A DNA stretch of 60,275 bases from an uncultured Lachnospiraceae bacterium (GTDB taxonomy: Bacteria > Bacillota > Clostridia > Lachnospirales > Lachnospiraceae): contig CAJUEX010000017.1 in assembly GCA_910585715.1 (NCBI GenBank), positions 1-60,275 of the forward strand, given 5' to 3'. This document shows, one piece after another, positions 43,835 to 51,311 of this stretch (positions are counted from its first letter, which is position 1; the number at the start of each line of letters is the position of its first letter). The position numbers and the translations under genes are program-made. Under the pieces are notes generated by a model. It made no database searches, had not been told where the DNA came from, and saw only the letters and a list, made by a program, of their open reading frames with translations.

Positions 43835-43892
43835 AAGTTAAAAGGAGCCGGATGAATTAGAAGATAAGTTATAATCCGCTTCTACAAAAGAG

Positions 43893-43939
43893 AAAAAACT
43901 CTCCGATACTTACTGGATAAGAGGTATTGGGGAGTTTTT
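43893..43939 (+). terminator. Terminator after agrD
   Basis: AAAAACTC-tCC-ATAC arm and GTAT-GGGGAGTTTTT arm around a loop of about 12 nt, ending in TTTTT. Separates agrBD from the peptide gene at 43978, although readthrough is possible. Confidence 0.8.
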
Positions 43940-43977
43940 GTGTTATAAAATATATTGAAAATGAAAGGATGAAAATT

Positions 43978-44376
43978 ATGAAAGAGAAAAAAAGAAATAG
44001 AAAGATTGCAGCGATTATTTTAACAGGAACCTTTGCATTTTTCATGATGATAAGAGTGGATGCATATAATAGTTCAACTGCATTTAATGGAGGCACGATG
44101 ACTTATACATGTACAGTTGCAGGAACGTTAGGAAAAGCGGGTAAAAGTTCAGCAGTTGCAAGTACCGGTTATGATGTAGGTGGATACATACAAACGATTG
44201 GAGTATTTGGATATGATAGTGGCAGTTCTGCAATATCTAGCGGATATCAGGAAAGTGTTGCAACCGCAAGCACTGCTACTAGTATAAAAACTGGAGTTAC
44301 AAGCTACAAGGCAGTACATTCTATTTTAGACAGCAGCCGTTCCGTATTAAAAACTGTGAAAAAGACGGTGCAGTAA
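43978..44376 (+). CDS. Secreted Gly/Ser/Thr-rich small protein next to agrBD
   Basis: 132 aa from ATG 43978 (AAAGG 6-10 bp upstream; an ATG three codons earlier is directly on that site). Signal peptide about 1-26 ('IAAIILTGTFAFFMMIRVDA'), then about 105 residues rich in Ser, Thr, Gly, Ala and Tyr ('GTLGKAGKSSAVASTGYDVGG', 'SISSGYQES'-like stretches) with a basic end 'LKTVKKTVQ'. No family recognised. It resembles the other small secreted proteins of the region in size and position, and is followed by a solute-binding-like lipoprotein. Possibly a bacteriocin-like or surface peptide under Agr control. Confidence 0.6.
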   Translation: MKEKKRNRKIAAIILTGTFAFFMMIRVDAYNSSTAFNGGTMTYTCTVAGTLGKAGKSSAVASTGYDVGGYIQTIGVFGYDSGSSAISSGYQESVATASTATSIKTGVTSYKAVHSILDSSRSVLKTVKKTVQ

Positions 44377-44404
44377 AACGGAATTGTGTCTGTAAGGAGG
44401 TTAT

Positions 44405-46615
44405 ATGAAAATCAGAGTTTTATTTAACAGTTTATCTTTAATTTTTCTTGCATTATGCTTGTCAGGCTGCTCAGCTAAGGAAACGGTTAAGCTTCGTGAT
44501 GAAAATAAAGAAGCCATTTTTCAAAGCGAAAGCCTTGATATGGGCTGGGAGGATGAGGAAGGCAAAAATTCCATGAATACGGGTGTGGATTTAATTGCTG
44601 CCGGAAAAGGCAAAGCAGTACTGCATGCATTTGCGGTAGAAAAGGACCATTCTGCATATGAGCAAAAATTATATTTGAAAGATGTAAATACAGACAGCAT
44701 AAAAGAAATTCCTTTTGTATTTGAAGAGGATAGATGTTTATTGCTTGCAGTGGGCGAGGACGGGTTGATTACTATGCTCTTAACAAGTAAAAAGGATGAT
44801 GCCTCTGTTACATATACATTGACTCAAATAGATGATAATGGAAACGAAAAAAACAGGACAGATATATCACAACAGATAGAGGAGGTGGCAGGAGCTGATA
44901 ATCTCTTGAAAATGGTGCCAGACAAAGAGGGCAATGTATATTTTTGGGGAGGTTCGCTTAAGGTCTATCGCTTAAATGTGGCAGATGGCAGAATGGTAAA
45001 AAGCGAAGAAAATATACAAATACTTAATATGGCAAGAAACAAAGCCGGAGAAATGATATATGCGGTTTATGATAAGGATTTAAATATAGTAATACGGACA
45101 GGAAATCTGATGGACGGAAAGCTAAACGATATAGCCAGGTTGCCTGCTAATGAAGATGGAGTTGGCATTTCAGAGCTGTTCCAAAGCAGCGTTTATGATT
45201 TTTGTTATAGAGATAAGGAAGCTGTTTATGGTTATGATGGAAATAAAAAAAGGTTCTACAAAATCCTGGACTTTGAACAATCCAATATTAATAGTGAAAA
45301 ATTATCGCAGCTGGGTGAAATATCAGCCTATACATTTATAGGCACCAGCACGGATACAAAAACTGCCAGCAGGCTGTCGGGAGCCATGGTGTTTTCAGAG
45401 GTGACAGAACAGAAAGACAGAGCAGTACTTAAAATGGGAGGGATAAATATCCCTCCCATTATTCAAACAGCAGTTTCCAGATATAATCAGGCAAATCAGG
45501 AGTTCAGAATCGATATGCTCGATTATGGCAGCTATGAAAATCCTCAGGCAAAAATCAATGCGGAAATCATGGCGGGAGAAGGATTTGATTTATTATGCTT
45601 TAATGGTCTGTACAAAAAAGATTATGCGGACAAAAAACTATTAGAGGACTTATATGTTTATATGGATAAGGAGCAGGATATTGCTAAAACGGATTTTATT
45701 GATTCTGTACTGGAGGTTTTGGAACAAGATGGAAAGCTTTATGATATCACGCCGGGATTTGGTATTTCCACAGCTATAGGAAGGGCTTCTTTATTAAAGG
45801 ACAAAGGCAGCATAGGCTTTGGGGATATTGAAGAACTGCTGGAAGGGAAGGAAAAACAAGGGAAAATGCAGATGTTTTACCGGGAGACGAGAGAGGGGCT
45901 GCTGCGGCATTTTTGTAAGGAAATTGACAGGAATTTTGAAAGACTGTCTCATGAAGATTTAATGAACTGGCTGGAAACAGCCGGACAGCTTCAAAAAGAA
46001 ACAGAACAGACAAGCCTTTTGGAAGCCGTGAAAAACAAGGAATTTTTATTGATGACGGATATTTGCGTGGAATTTAATGATATATTGATTTATGGAAGAA
46101 TGTTTGGTGAGGAAGCGGTATTTACAGGTTATCCCTTTCAGGGAGGAGATGGCACTGAGCTAAACTGCATGGGAATGAATGTGGGAATCTGTAAAAGCAG
46201 CGCCCATAAGGAAGCAGCATGGGAATTTATAAAAATACTGTTAGATGAAGAATTCCAATATTATGTCTGTTATCCAAACTGTTTTCCGGTCAGGAAAGAC
46301 TGCATGGAAAGAGTTATCAGGATGGTATCGGCTGTTGAGGAATATACAGACCAGGATGGAAATAACGTAAAACCATACCGCTGTGAAATGACTTATGATG
46401 ATGTGGATGTGGTCATAGAAGCCATGAATGAGGAAGAAGAAAAGAAGTTTTGGAACTTGGTGGATTCCATGAAATATGAGGATATGTGGGATGAGAATAT
46501 AATGGGTATTGTAAATGAGGAAGCAGAAAAATATTTTTTGGGACAAAAATCCCTGGAAAAAGCGGTGGACAGCATGGAAGAAAGAATAAAATTACATTTT
46601 AATGAGATTAATTGA
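44405..46615 (+). CDS. Solute-binding-like lipoprotein with N-terminal propeller-like half
   Basis: 736 aa. Lipoprotein signal with lipobox 'LALCLSGC' (Cys about 22). Residues about 40-320 show repeating 'DxxGN...' beta patterns suggestive of a propeller ('DKEGNVYFWGGSLKVYRL'). Residues about 345-736 look like an extracellular solute-binding domain of the family 1 type ('RYNQANQEFRIDMLDYGSYENPQAKINAEIMAGEGFDLLCFNG', 'LEDLYVYMDKEQD', 'LYDITPGFGISTAIGRASL', 'SAHKEAAWEFIKILLDE'). Paralogues at 51308 and 56522. AAGGAGG before the start. No permease directly follows; the next gene is a broken peptide gene with its own promoter. Confidence 0.8.
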   Translation: MKIRVLFNSLSLIFLALCLSGCSAKETVKLRDENKEAIFQSESLDMGWEDEEGKNSMNTGVDLIAAGKGKAVLHAFAVEKDHSAYEQKLYLKDVNTDSIKEIPFVFEEDRCLLLAVGEDGLITMLLTSKKDDASVTYTLTQIDDNGNEKNRTDISQQIEEVAGADNLLKMVPDKEGNVYFWGGSLKVYRLNVADGRMVKSEENIQILNMARNKAGEMIYAVYDKDLNIVIRTGNLMDGKLNDIARLPANEDGVGISELFQSSVYDFCYRDKEAVYGYDGNKKRFYKILDFEQSNINSEKLSQLGEISAYTFIGTSTDTKTASRLSGAMVFSEVTEQKDRAVLKMGGINIPPIIQTAVSRYNQANQEFRIDMLDYGSYENPQAKINAEIMAGEGFDLLCFNGLYKKDYADKKLLEDLYVYMDKEQDIAKTDFIDSVLEVLEQDGKLYDITPGFGISTAIGRASLLKDKGSIGFGDIEELLEGKEKQGKMQMFYRETREGLLRHFCKEIDRNFERLSHEDLMNWLETAGQLQKETEQTSLLEAVKNKEFLLMTDICVEFNDILIYGRMFGEEAVFTGYPFQGGDGTELNCMGMNVGICKSSAHKEAAWEFIKILLDEEFQYYVCYPNCFPVRKDCMERVIRMVSAVEEYTDQDGNNVKPYRCEMTYDDVDVVIEAMNEEEEKKFWNLVDSMKYEDMWDENIMGIVNEEAEKYFLGQKSLEKAVDSMEERIKLHFNEIN

Positions 46616-46756
46616 TATGCGAGGAGAATTAGCATATGGGGGGAAGGCGGGAAATGTAATAGGACTGTATGGGTATATGGTGGATTTTACAAAGAAGGTA
46701 GAAAGCGTAAGATTTTATTTCCGTTAGGAAGTGTTGGAAAGTGTTAAGTGGATTAA

Positions 46757-46822
46757 CAGTTACAACAATAAATGCGCAGTTACAACAAATGACTTGATAG
46801 GGGTCTTCAACTTTCTTGTAAT
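46757..46822 (+). promoter_or_regulatory. LytTR-like direct repeats and promoter of cassette 3
   Basis: CAGTTACAACAA at 46757-46768 and again at 46777-46788 (period 20), then TTGATA (46794-46799), 17-bp spacer, TGTAAT (46817-46822). The half-site resembles the ACAGTTA core bound by AgrA-type regulators. The gap upstream of it holds a weak ATATGC/GCATAT hairpin. Confidence 0.75.
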
Positions 46823-46888
46823 TAAATTACATCGATATATTCGCCATTGAAAGCTGTATATAATTAAAGAAAGAAAAGGAGAAAAATG

Positions 46889-47247
46889 ATGAAAAAGAAG
46901 TTAATAAGAACAGCAGTGTTTGTAGGCGCTATGTGAATGGTAGTGGGAGGAACTGTATTTGCCACTTCCAGCAAGATGGTGACGAAATCTGGAAGTTCAA
47001 CGGTTATAAGCACAGCTGCAATTGCAAGTTGTTCAGTACACTAGGCAGCTATGAGTTTAAACCAAATACAGATAAGAGTTTGAAAGGCGGCATCCGGGAA
47101 CAGAGTCCGGGAGGAATACTTAAGGATGTAGTAGGGCCAAAAAAATATTCAACCAGAGCAACTGGTTCCTTTTACCAGGAGGCAAATTACAGCTATAGAG
47201 TACATTTATCTGATGGATATGGCTATGGAGTAGTAACCGTCCAATAA
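46889..47247 (+). pseudogene. Broken secreted-peptide gene (cassette 3)
   Basis: Clearly homologous to the intact peptide gene at 49198 over its whole length, but TGA (46934-46936) replaces a Ser codon in the signal peptide, and a frameshift around 47040 separates the two halves. The second half ('YEFKPNTDKSLKGG...YSYRVHLSDGYGYGVVTVQ') still matches. Two independent lesions argue against readthrough. Its promoter, leader and the downstream permease are intact. Confidence 0.88.
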
Positions 47248-47248
47248 T

Positions 47249-47283
47249 AAAGGAGGTGGGTGCGGTGGAAACTGACCGCACCC
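47249..47283 (+). promoter_or_regulatory. Shine-Dalgarno separated from its start codon by a hairpin (cassette 3)
   Basis: AAAGGAGG (47249-47256), then the perfect hairpin GGGTGCGGT (47258-47266) / ACCGCACCC (47275-47283), then 9 nt to the ATG at 47293. With the hairpin folded, the site is about 10 nt from the ATG. The same arrangement exists at 49559. Confidence 0.65.
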
Positions 47284-47292
47284 TGAAATAAC

Positions 47293-48999
47293 ATGATAAA
47301 ATACCACTTGAAGCTTTTGCGTAAAAACAAAATATTCCTACTCAGCTTTTTTATCTTTTGTCTTTTCTTAATAGTGAAATTTCTAAAAATATTTTATTTA
47401 TCTGCAGTAGAAGGGGGCACAGGCTATCCTGCGGATGTGGCATATGGCATGTTGCAGGAAAATGTAAGCATGGTGCCTTACTTCATTCCTGTTATTCTGT
47501 TCATGGCGTTGTATGCATTTCGTATAAACAAATTTGAACACATGGAAGAAATAGTCTGCTCTATAGACAAAAGCAGAGATTTTAGGGCGGAAAGATGGGC
47601 ATTGAATATTTATAATTTGGCAATTACGGGGATAATTCTGATTATTAATATGACAGCTTTTTTTCAAAGTCATTATAAACATGATATAGAACTTCTTTGC
47701 CAGATGCTTTTGTATGTTTTGGCAAATTATCTGGCTGTAGGAATGATGATGATATCGGCAGCAGAAGCCGTATCACTTGTGCCAAAAGTAAAATATCAGG
47801 TGCTTTTGGCAGTTTTTATTACGATTTTGTTTGGCGGATATTGCAAAGAGCAGCTTTATTATCAGATAGAAAACAAAGAACTGTTTTATAAGCTTTATGC
47901 ACCATTGCAGGTGATTACTCCCGGAGGCGGTAAATGGGGAATACAACAGCACCTTGGGTTGCCAATACAGATACATCAGGTGGGCGCCGTCCTGTTTTGG
48001 GGGATGCTGTTTGGCATGGTTGCAGCGATTGTGTTGAAAAGGAAAAAGAAATGCCTGACAGGCTTTCTGCTTCTGTCAGTTTTTGTTTTAATGCTGCCTT
48101 ATGAAGAACTGGCGCAGTCCTATTATGGGGGCGGCGGTACTTGGTATCCGGTATACCATTATTATGATTACAATTGGAATGAAGAGCGGATAGTGGAGGA
48201 AAAGGAAAAACAGCCGGAATTTGCAGTAACGGATTATGAGATGGAATTTCATGTTTTTACCTGTCTGTATGCGAAAGTGACCATGCACATACGGGAAAAT
48301 GACTTGGAACAATACCGGTTTACATTATATCATCCTTACCGGATAATGGATGTGTGCAGTCAGGATGGGGAAAAGCTTACATATGAAAGAGACGGGGATT
48401 ATCTGACAGTCTATCCCTTGGAGGGAAAAAGGCTGGAGCAGATAAAGATTACTTATTATGGCAACGGAAAAGAACTATACAGCCAGATGGAAGGAATCAA
48501 TCTGATGCCCGGAACCTGTTTTTATCCAATGGCTGGTTTTCAAAAAATATATGGGAAAAGTGAGTATGGTTATGGTTTCTATCCCTCTTATCTGCAGGAA
48601 AAAGCACATTTTCAAGTAAAGGTAATGACGCCTCGCAAGGTCTATTCTACTTTAAAGGAAAATGGGAAAAACAGCTTTGAAGGGGAAGGCGACACCTTTG
48701 GTCTGTTTGCCGGATTATTGGAAAAAACAGTAGTGGGTGACACTGTCTTTATTCATCCAAGATTGGAATGGATGGAACAGGGGGGATTTTCTGATTATGA
48801 GGATGTGGTGGAATATGCGGCACTTCTTTATGAAAAATCGGGGCAGGAAGCATTTTCCCTGTCTGGTAAGACGATAGTTGTGCTGCCAAGTTCTATTTCC
48901 ATCCAGTGTCCTATAGCTCATGACAGTTACTTATTGTTTTCGGATAGTGTACGAATCGGTGATATGGATTATTTGAAGGAAAAATTGGAGATAAGATGA
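47293..48999 (+). CDS. Large permease with M1-peptidase-like ectodomain (cassette 3)
   Basis: 568 aa, about 75% identical by eye to the protein at 49605. Six or so membrane segments in 1-265 ('IFLLSFFIFCLFLIVKFLKIFYL', 'LGLPIQIHQVGAVLFWGMLFGM'), then an outside domain: 'DYEMEFHVFTCLYAKVTMHI', 'YRFTLYHPYRIMDVCSQDGEKLTYERDGDYLTVYP', 'YYGNGKELYSQMEGINLMPGTCFYPMAGFQKIYG'. This matches the beta-sandwich half of M1 aminopeptidases, without any HExxH. It follows a broken peptide gene, and no other transporter subunit gene lies before the next cassette. It may use the ATPase at 58677. Confidence 0.8.
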   Translation: MIKYHLKLLRKNKIFLLSFFIFCLFLIVKFLKIFYLSAVEGGTGYPADVAYGMLQENVSMVPYFIPVILFMALYAFRINKFEHMEEIVCSIDKSRDFRAERWALNIYNLAITGIILIINMTAFFQSHYKHDIELLCQMLLYVLANYLAVGMMMISAAEAVSLVPKVKYQVLLAVFITILFGGYCKEQLYYQIENKELFYKLYAPLQVITPGGGKWGIQQHLGLPIQIHQVGAVLFWGMLFGMVAAIVLKRKKKCLTGFLLLSVFVLMLPYEELAQSYYGGGGTWYPVYHYYDYNWNEERIVEEKEKQPEFAVTDYEMEFHVFTCLYAKVTMHIRENDLEQYRFTLYHPYRIMDVCSQDGEKLTYERDGDYLTVYPLEGKRLEQIKITYYGNGKELYSQMEGINLMPGTCFYPMAGFQKIYGKSEYGYGFYPSYLQEKAHFQVKVMTPRKVYSTLKENGKNSFEGEGDTFGLFAGLLEKTVVGDTVFIHPRLEWMEQGGFSDYEDVVEYAALLYEKSGQEAFSLSGKTIVVLPSSISIQCPIAHDSYLLFSDSVRIGDMDYLKEKLEIR

Positions 49000-49064
49000 A
49001 GAAATCCTTTAAGGAGCGTTTAAAAATATATAGGAAAAATATTTGGTAGGATGTGGTAAATTGA

Positions 49065-49130
49065 CAGTTACAACAAAAAAAGCACGCTTACAACAAGTAA
49101 CTTGATTTGACACCTGGACTATTTTATAAT
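49065..49130 (+). promoter_or_regulatory. LytTR-like direct repeats and promoter of cassette 4
   Basis: CAGTTACAACAA (49065-49076) and CGCTTACAACAA (49085-49096), period 20; TTGATT (49102-49107); 17-bp spacer; TATAAT (49125-49130). The downstream leader (AATTGAATTACATTAATGTATT and a GCATGCAAT block) is shared with the cassettes at 46813 and 60150. Confidence 0.82.
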
Positions 49131-49197
49131 TGAATTACATTAATGTATTTATAGTTAAAAATTGCATGCAATCAAATAAAGGAAAGGAGAAAAAACG

Positions 49198-49557
49198 ATG
49201 AAGAAGAGATTAATTAGAACAGTGGCGCTTGTAAGCGCTATGTCCATGCTGGTGGGAGGTACTGTGTTTGCTACGTCTAGCAAGATGGTGACCAAGTTGA
49301 ATTCTACGGCGAAATTAAGCGAATCCGCTTTTGCAAGCAGTACTGGAAATATAGGAAACTATGAATTTAAACCTGATACGGGAAAGAAGTTGACGGGCTG
49401 CATTAAAGAATATAATGGCAGTAGATTTCTTGGAAATGCAGTAACTTCAAAAGAGTATTCAGCCAAATCAACAGGAAACTTTTACCAGACTGAGGGAAAT
49501 AGTTACAGAGTGTATTTAAGTGCGGGATATGGTTACGGAGTGGTAACCGTCCAATAA
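49198..49557 (+). CDS. Secreted small peptide (cassette 4)
   Basis: 119 aa. Signal peptide 1-26 ('RTVALVSAMSMLVGGTVFA'), mature part about 93 residues starting 'TSSKMVTK', with a single Cys ('LTGCIKEY'), and ending 'YRVYLSAGYGYGVVTVQ'. Same family as 54435 (shared 'SKMVTK', 'KxLTG', 'YxxGxGYGxxxV') and the broken copy at 46889. No named family recognised; beta-strand-rich. Position, signal peptide and inducible-looking promoter fit a bacteriocin-like peptide or secreted signal. GGAAAGGAG precedes the start. Confidence 0.78.
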   Translation: MKKRLIRTVALVSAMSMLVGGTVFATSSKMVTKLNSTAKLSESAFASSTGNIGNYEFKPDTGKKLTGCIKEYNGSRFLGNAVTSKEYSAKSTGNFYQTEGNSYRVYLSAGYGYGVVTVQ

Positions 49558-49558
49558 T

Positions 49559-49593
49559 AAAGGAGACAGATGCGGTCAGTTTTGGCCGCATCT
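49559..49593 (+). promoter_or_regulatory. Shine-Dalgarno separated from its start codon by a hairpin (cassette 4)
   Basis: AAAGGAGA (49559-49566), hairpin AGATGCGG (49568-49575) / CCGCATCT (49586-49593), then 11 nt to ATG 49605. The stem sequence differs from that at 47258 but pairing is kept. Confidence 0.65.
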
Positions 49594-49604
49594 ATGAAAA
49601 GAGT

Positions 49605-51311
49605 ATGACAAAATATAATCTGAAGCTTTTGCGTAAAAATAAAATATTCCTATTCAGCTTTCTGTTTTGTAGCATTTTCTTAATGGCGGATTTCATTAAA
49701 GTATTATATTTATCCACAGTAGTGGAAAGTGCCATGTATTCTTGGGATGTGGCATATCATATTTTACAGGAAAATGCGCTTCTGGCATGTTATTTTATCC
49801 CGATTATCTTGTTCATGTCACTGTACATATTTAATCTTAATAAATTAGAGCACATGGAAGAAATCGTATGTTCTGTAGACAAAAGCAGGGAACTTCGGGC
49901 AAGGAGACGGGCACTGTTCATCTGGAATCTGGCGATTACGGGGATAATTCTGCTCATGAATGTGGCAGCCTTTTTTCAGAGCCATTTTAAAGATAATACA
50001 GAGTTTCTCTGGCAGATGATTTTGTTCGTTTTAACAAACTATTTGGCAGTGGGTATGGTGATGATACTGGCGGCAGAAGCCATTTCCCTTGTGCCAAAAG
50101 TAAAATATCAGATTCTTCTGACTGTTTTTGTGGTAGTGTTGCTGGGCGGTTATTATAAGGAGCGCCTTTATGTCCAGATAGAAAACAAAGAGCTGTTTTA
50201 TAAGCTTTATGCACCCTTTCAGATTATCACTCCCGGAGGAGGGGAATGGGCGATACAGCAGCATATCGGTCTGCCGATACAGATACATCAGATAGGAGTT
50301 ATCCTGTTCTGGGGCGCGCTGTTTGGCATGATGGCGGCTCTTGCGTTGAAAAGGAAAAAGAAATGCCTGACAGGGCTGTTGTTTTTGGCGGTTCTTATTT
50401 TGTTGCTGCCCTATGAAGAACTGGGACAGTCCTATTATGAGGGTGCGGGTACATGGTATCCGCCACATCATTATTATGATTATAACGACAATACAAAACG
50501 AATAGTGGAGGAAAAGGAAGAACAGCCTGAATTTGCAGTAACGGATTATGAGATGGAATTTACGGTTTTTACCTGCCTGAGTGCGAAAGTGACCATGTAT
50601 ATACAGGAAAAGGATTTAGAACAATACAAGTTTACTTTGTATCATCCCTATCGGATTACGGGGGTGTACAGTCAGGATGGGGAAAAGCTTACCTTTGAAA
50701 GAGATGGGGATTATCTGACGGTTTATCCGCCAAAGGGAAAACCGATGGAGCAGATAAAGCTTTCTTATTATGGAAATGGAAAAGAACTATACAGCCAGAT
50801 GGAGGGCATCAATCTGCTTCCGGGAACCTGTTTTTATCCAATGCCGGGATTTCAAAAGGTGTATGGAGAAGGTGAATATGGTTATGGTTTTTATCCGTCT
50901 TATTTGCAGGAAAGAGCTCATTTTCAGGTAAAAGTGAATACACCTCGCAGGGTATATTCTACCTTAAAAGAAAATGGAAGAAACAGCTTTGAAGGGGAAG
51001 GCGACACCTTAGGGCTTTTTGCCGGATTATTGGAAAAAACCGTAGTTGATGATACGGTATTCATTCATGCAAGGATGGAACGGCTGGAGAAGGGAGGCTT
51101 TTCCTCTTACGAGGATGTGGTGGAATATGCGGGACTGATTTTTGAAAAGTCAGGACAGGAAGCATTTTCCCTGTCTGGCAAAACGGTAATTGTGATTCCG
51201 GATCCTACATCCATGTGGTGCCCTATGGCTCATGATAATTACCTATTATTTTCAGATAGTGTACGAATCGGTGATATGGATTATTTGAAGGAAAAATTGG
51301 AGGCAAGATGA
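49605..51311 (+). CDS. Large permease with M1-peptidase-like ectodomain (cassette 4)
   Basis: 568 aa, close paralogue of 47293. Membrane part 1-265; outside domain 280-568 with 'EMEFTVFTCLSAKVTMYI', 'FTLYHPYRITGVYSQDGEKLTFERDGDYLTVYP', 'YYGNGKELYSQMEGINLLPGTCFYPMPGFQKVYG', and a C-terminal alpha/beta part ('SLSGKTVIVIPDPTSMWCPMAHDNYLLFSDSVRIGDMDYLKEKLEAR'). No zinc-peptidase motif. Its stop overlaps the start of the solute-binding-like gene by 4 bp (ATGA), so the two are translated together. Confidence 0.82.
   Translation: MTKYNLKLLRKNKIFLFSFLFCSIFLMADFIKVLYLSTVVESAMYSWDVAYHILQENALLACYFIPIILFMSLYIFNLNKLEHMEEIVCSVDKSRELRARRRALFIWNLAITGIILLMNVAAFFQSHFKDNTEFLWQMILFVLTNYLAVGMVMILAAEAISLVPKVKYQILLTVFVVVLLGGYYKERLYVQIENKELFYKLYAPFQIITPGGGEWAIQQHIGLPIQIHQIGVILFWGALFGMMAALALKRKKKCLTGLLFLAVLILLLPYEELGQSYYEGAGTWYPPHHYYDYNDNTKRIVEEKEEQPEFAVTDYEMEFTVFTCLSAKVTMYIQEKDLEQYKFTLYHPYRITGVYSQDGEKLTFERDGDYLTVYPPKGKPMEQIKLSYYGNGKELYSQMEGINLLPGTCFYPMPGFQKVYGEGEYGYGFYPSYLQERAHFQVKVNTPRRVYSTLKENGRNSFEGEGDTLGLFAGLLEKTVVDDTVFIHARMERLEKGGFSSYEDVVEYAGLIFEKSGQEAFSLSGKTVIVIPDPTSMWCPMAHDNYLLFSDSVRIGDMDYLKEKLEAR

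Noticed and set aside
43978..44376. Assignment of the secreted small proteins to the lactococcin 972 family
   Set aside because: Size and gene order are reminiscent, but I do not see the family's Trp/Gly/His pattern in any of the mature sequences.
46934..46936. TGA in the peptide gene as a possible selenocysteine or readthrough codon
   Set aside because: A second lesion (frameshift near 47040) is present, and the codon is a Ser in both intact homologues, so a pseudogene is simpler.
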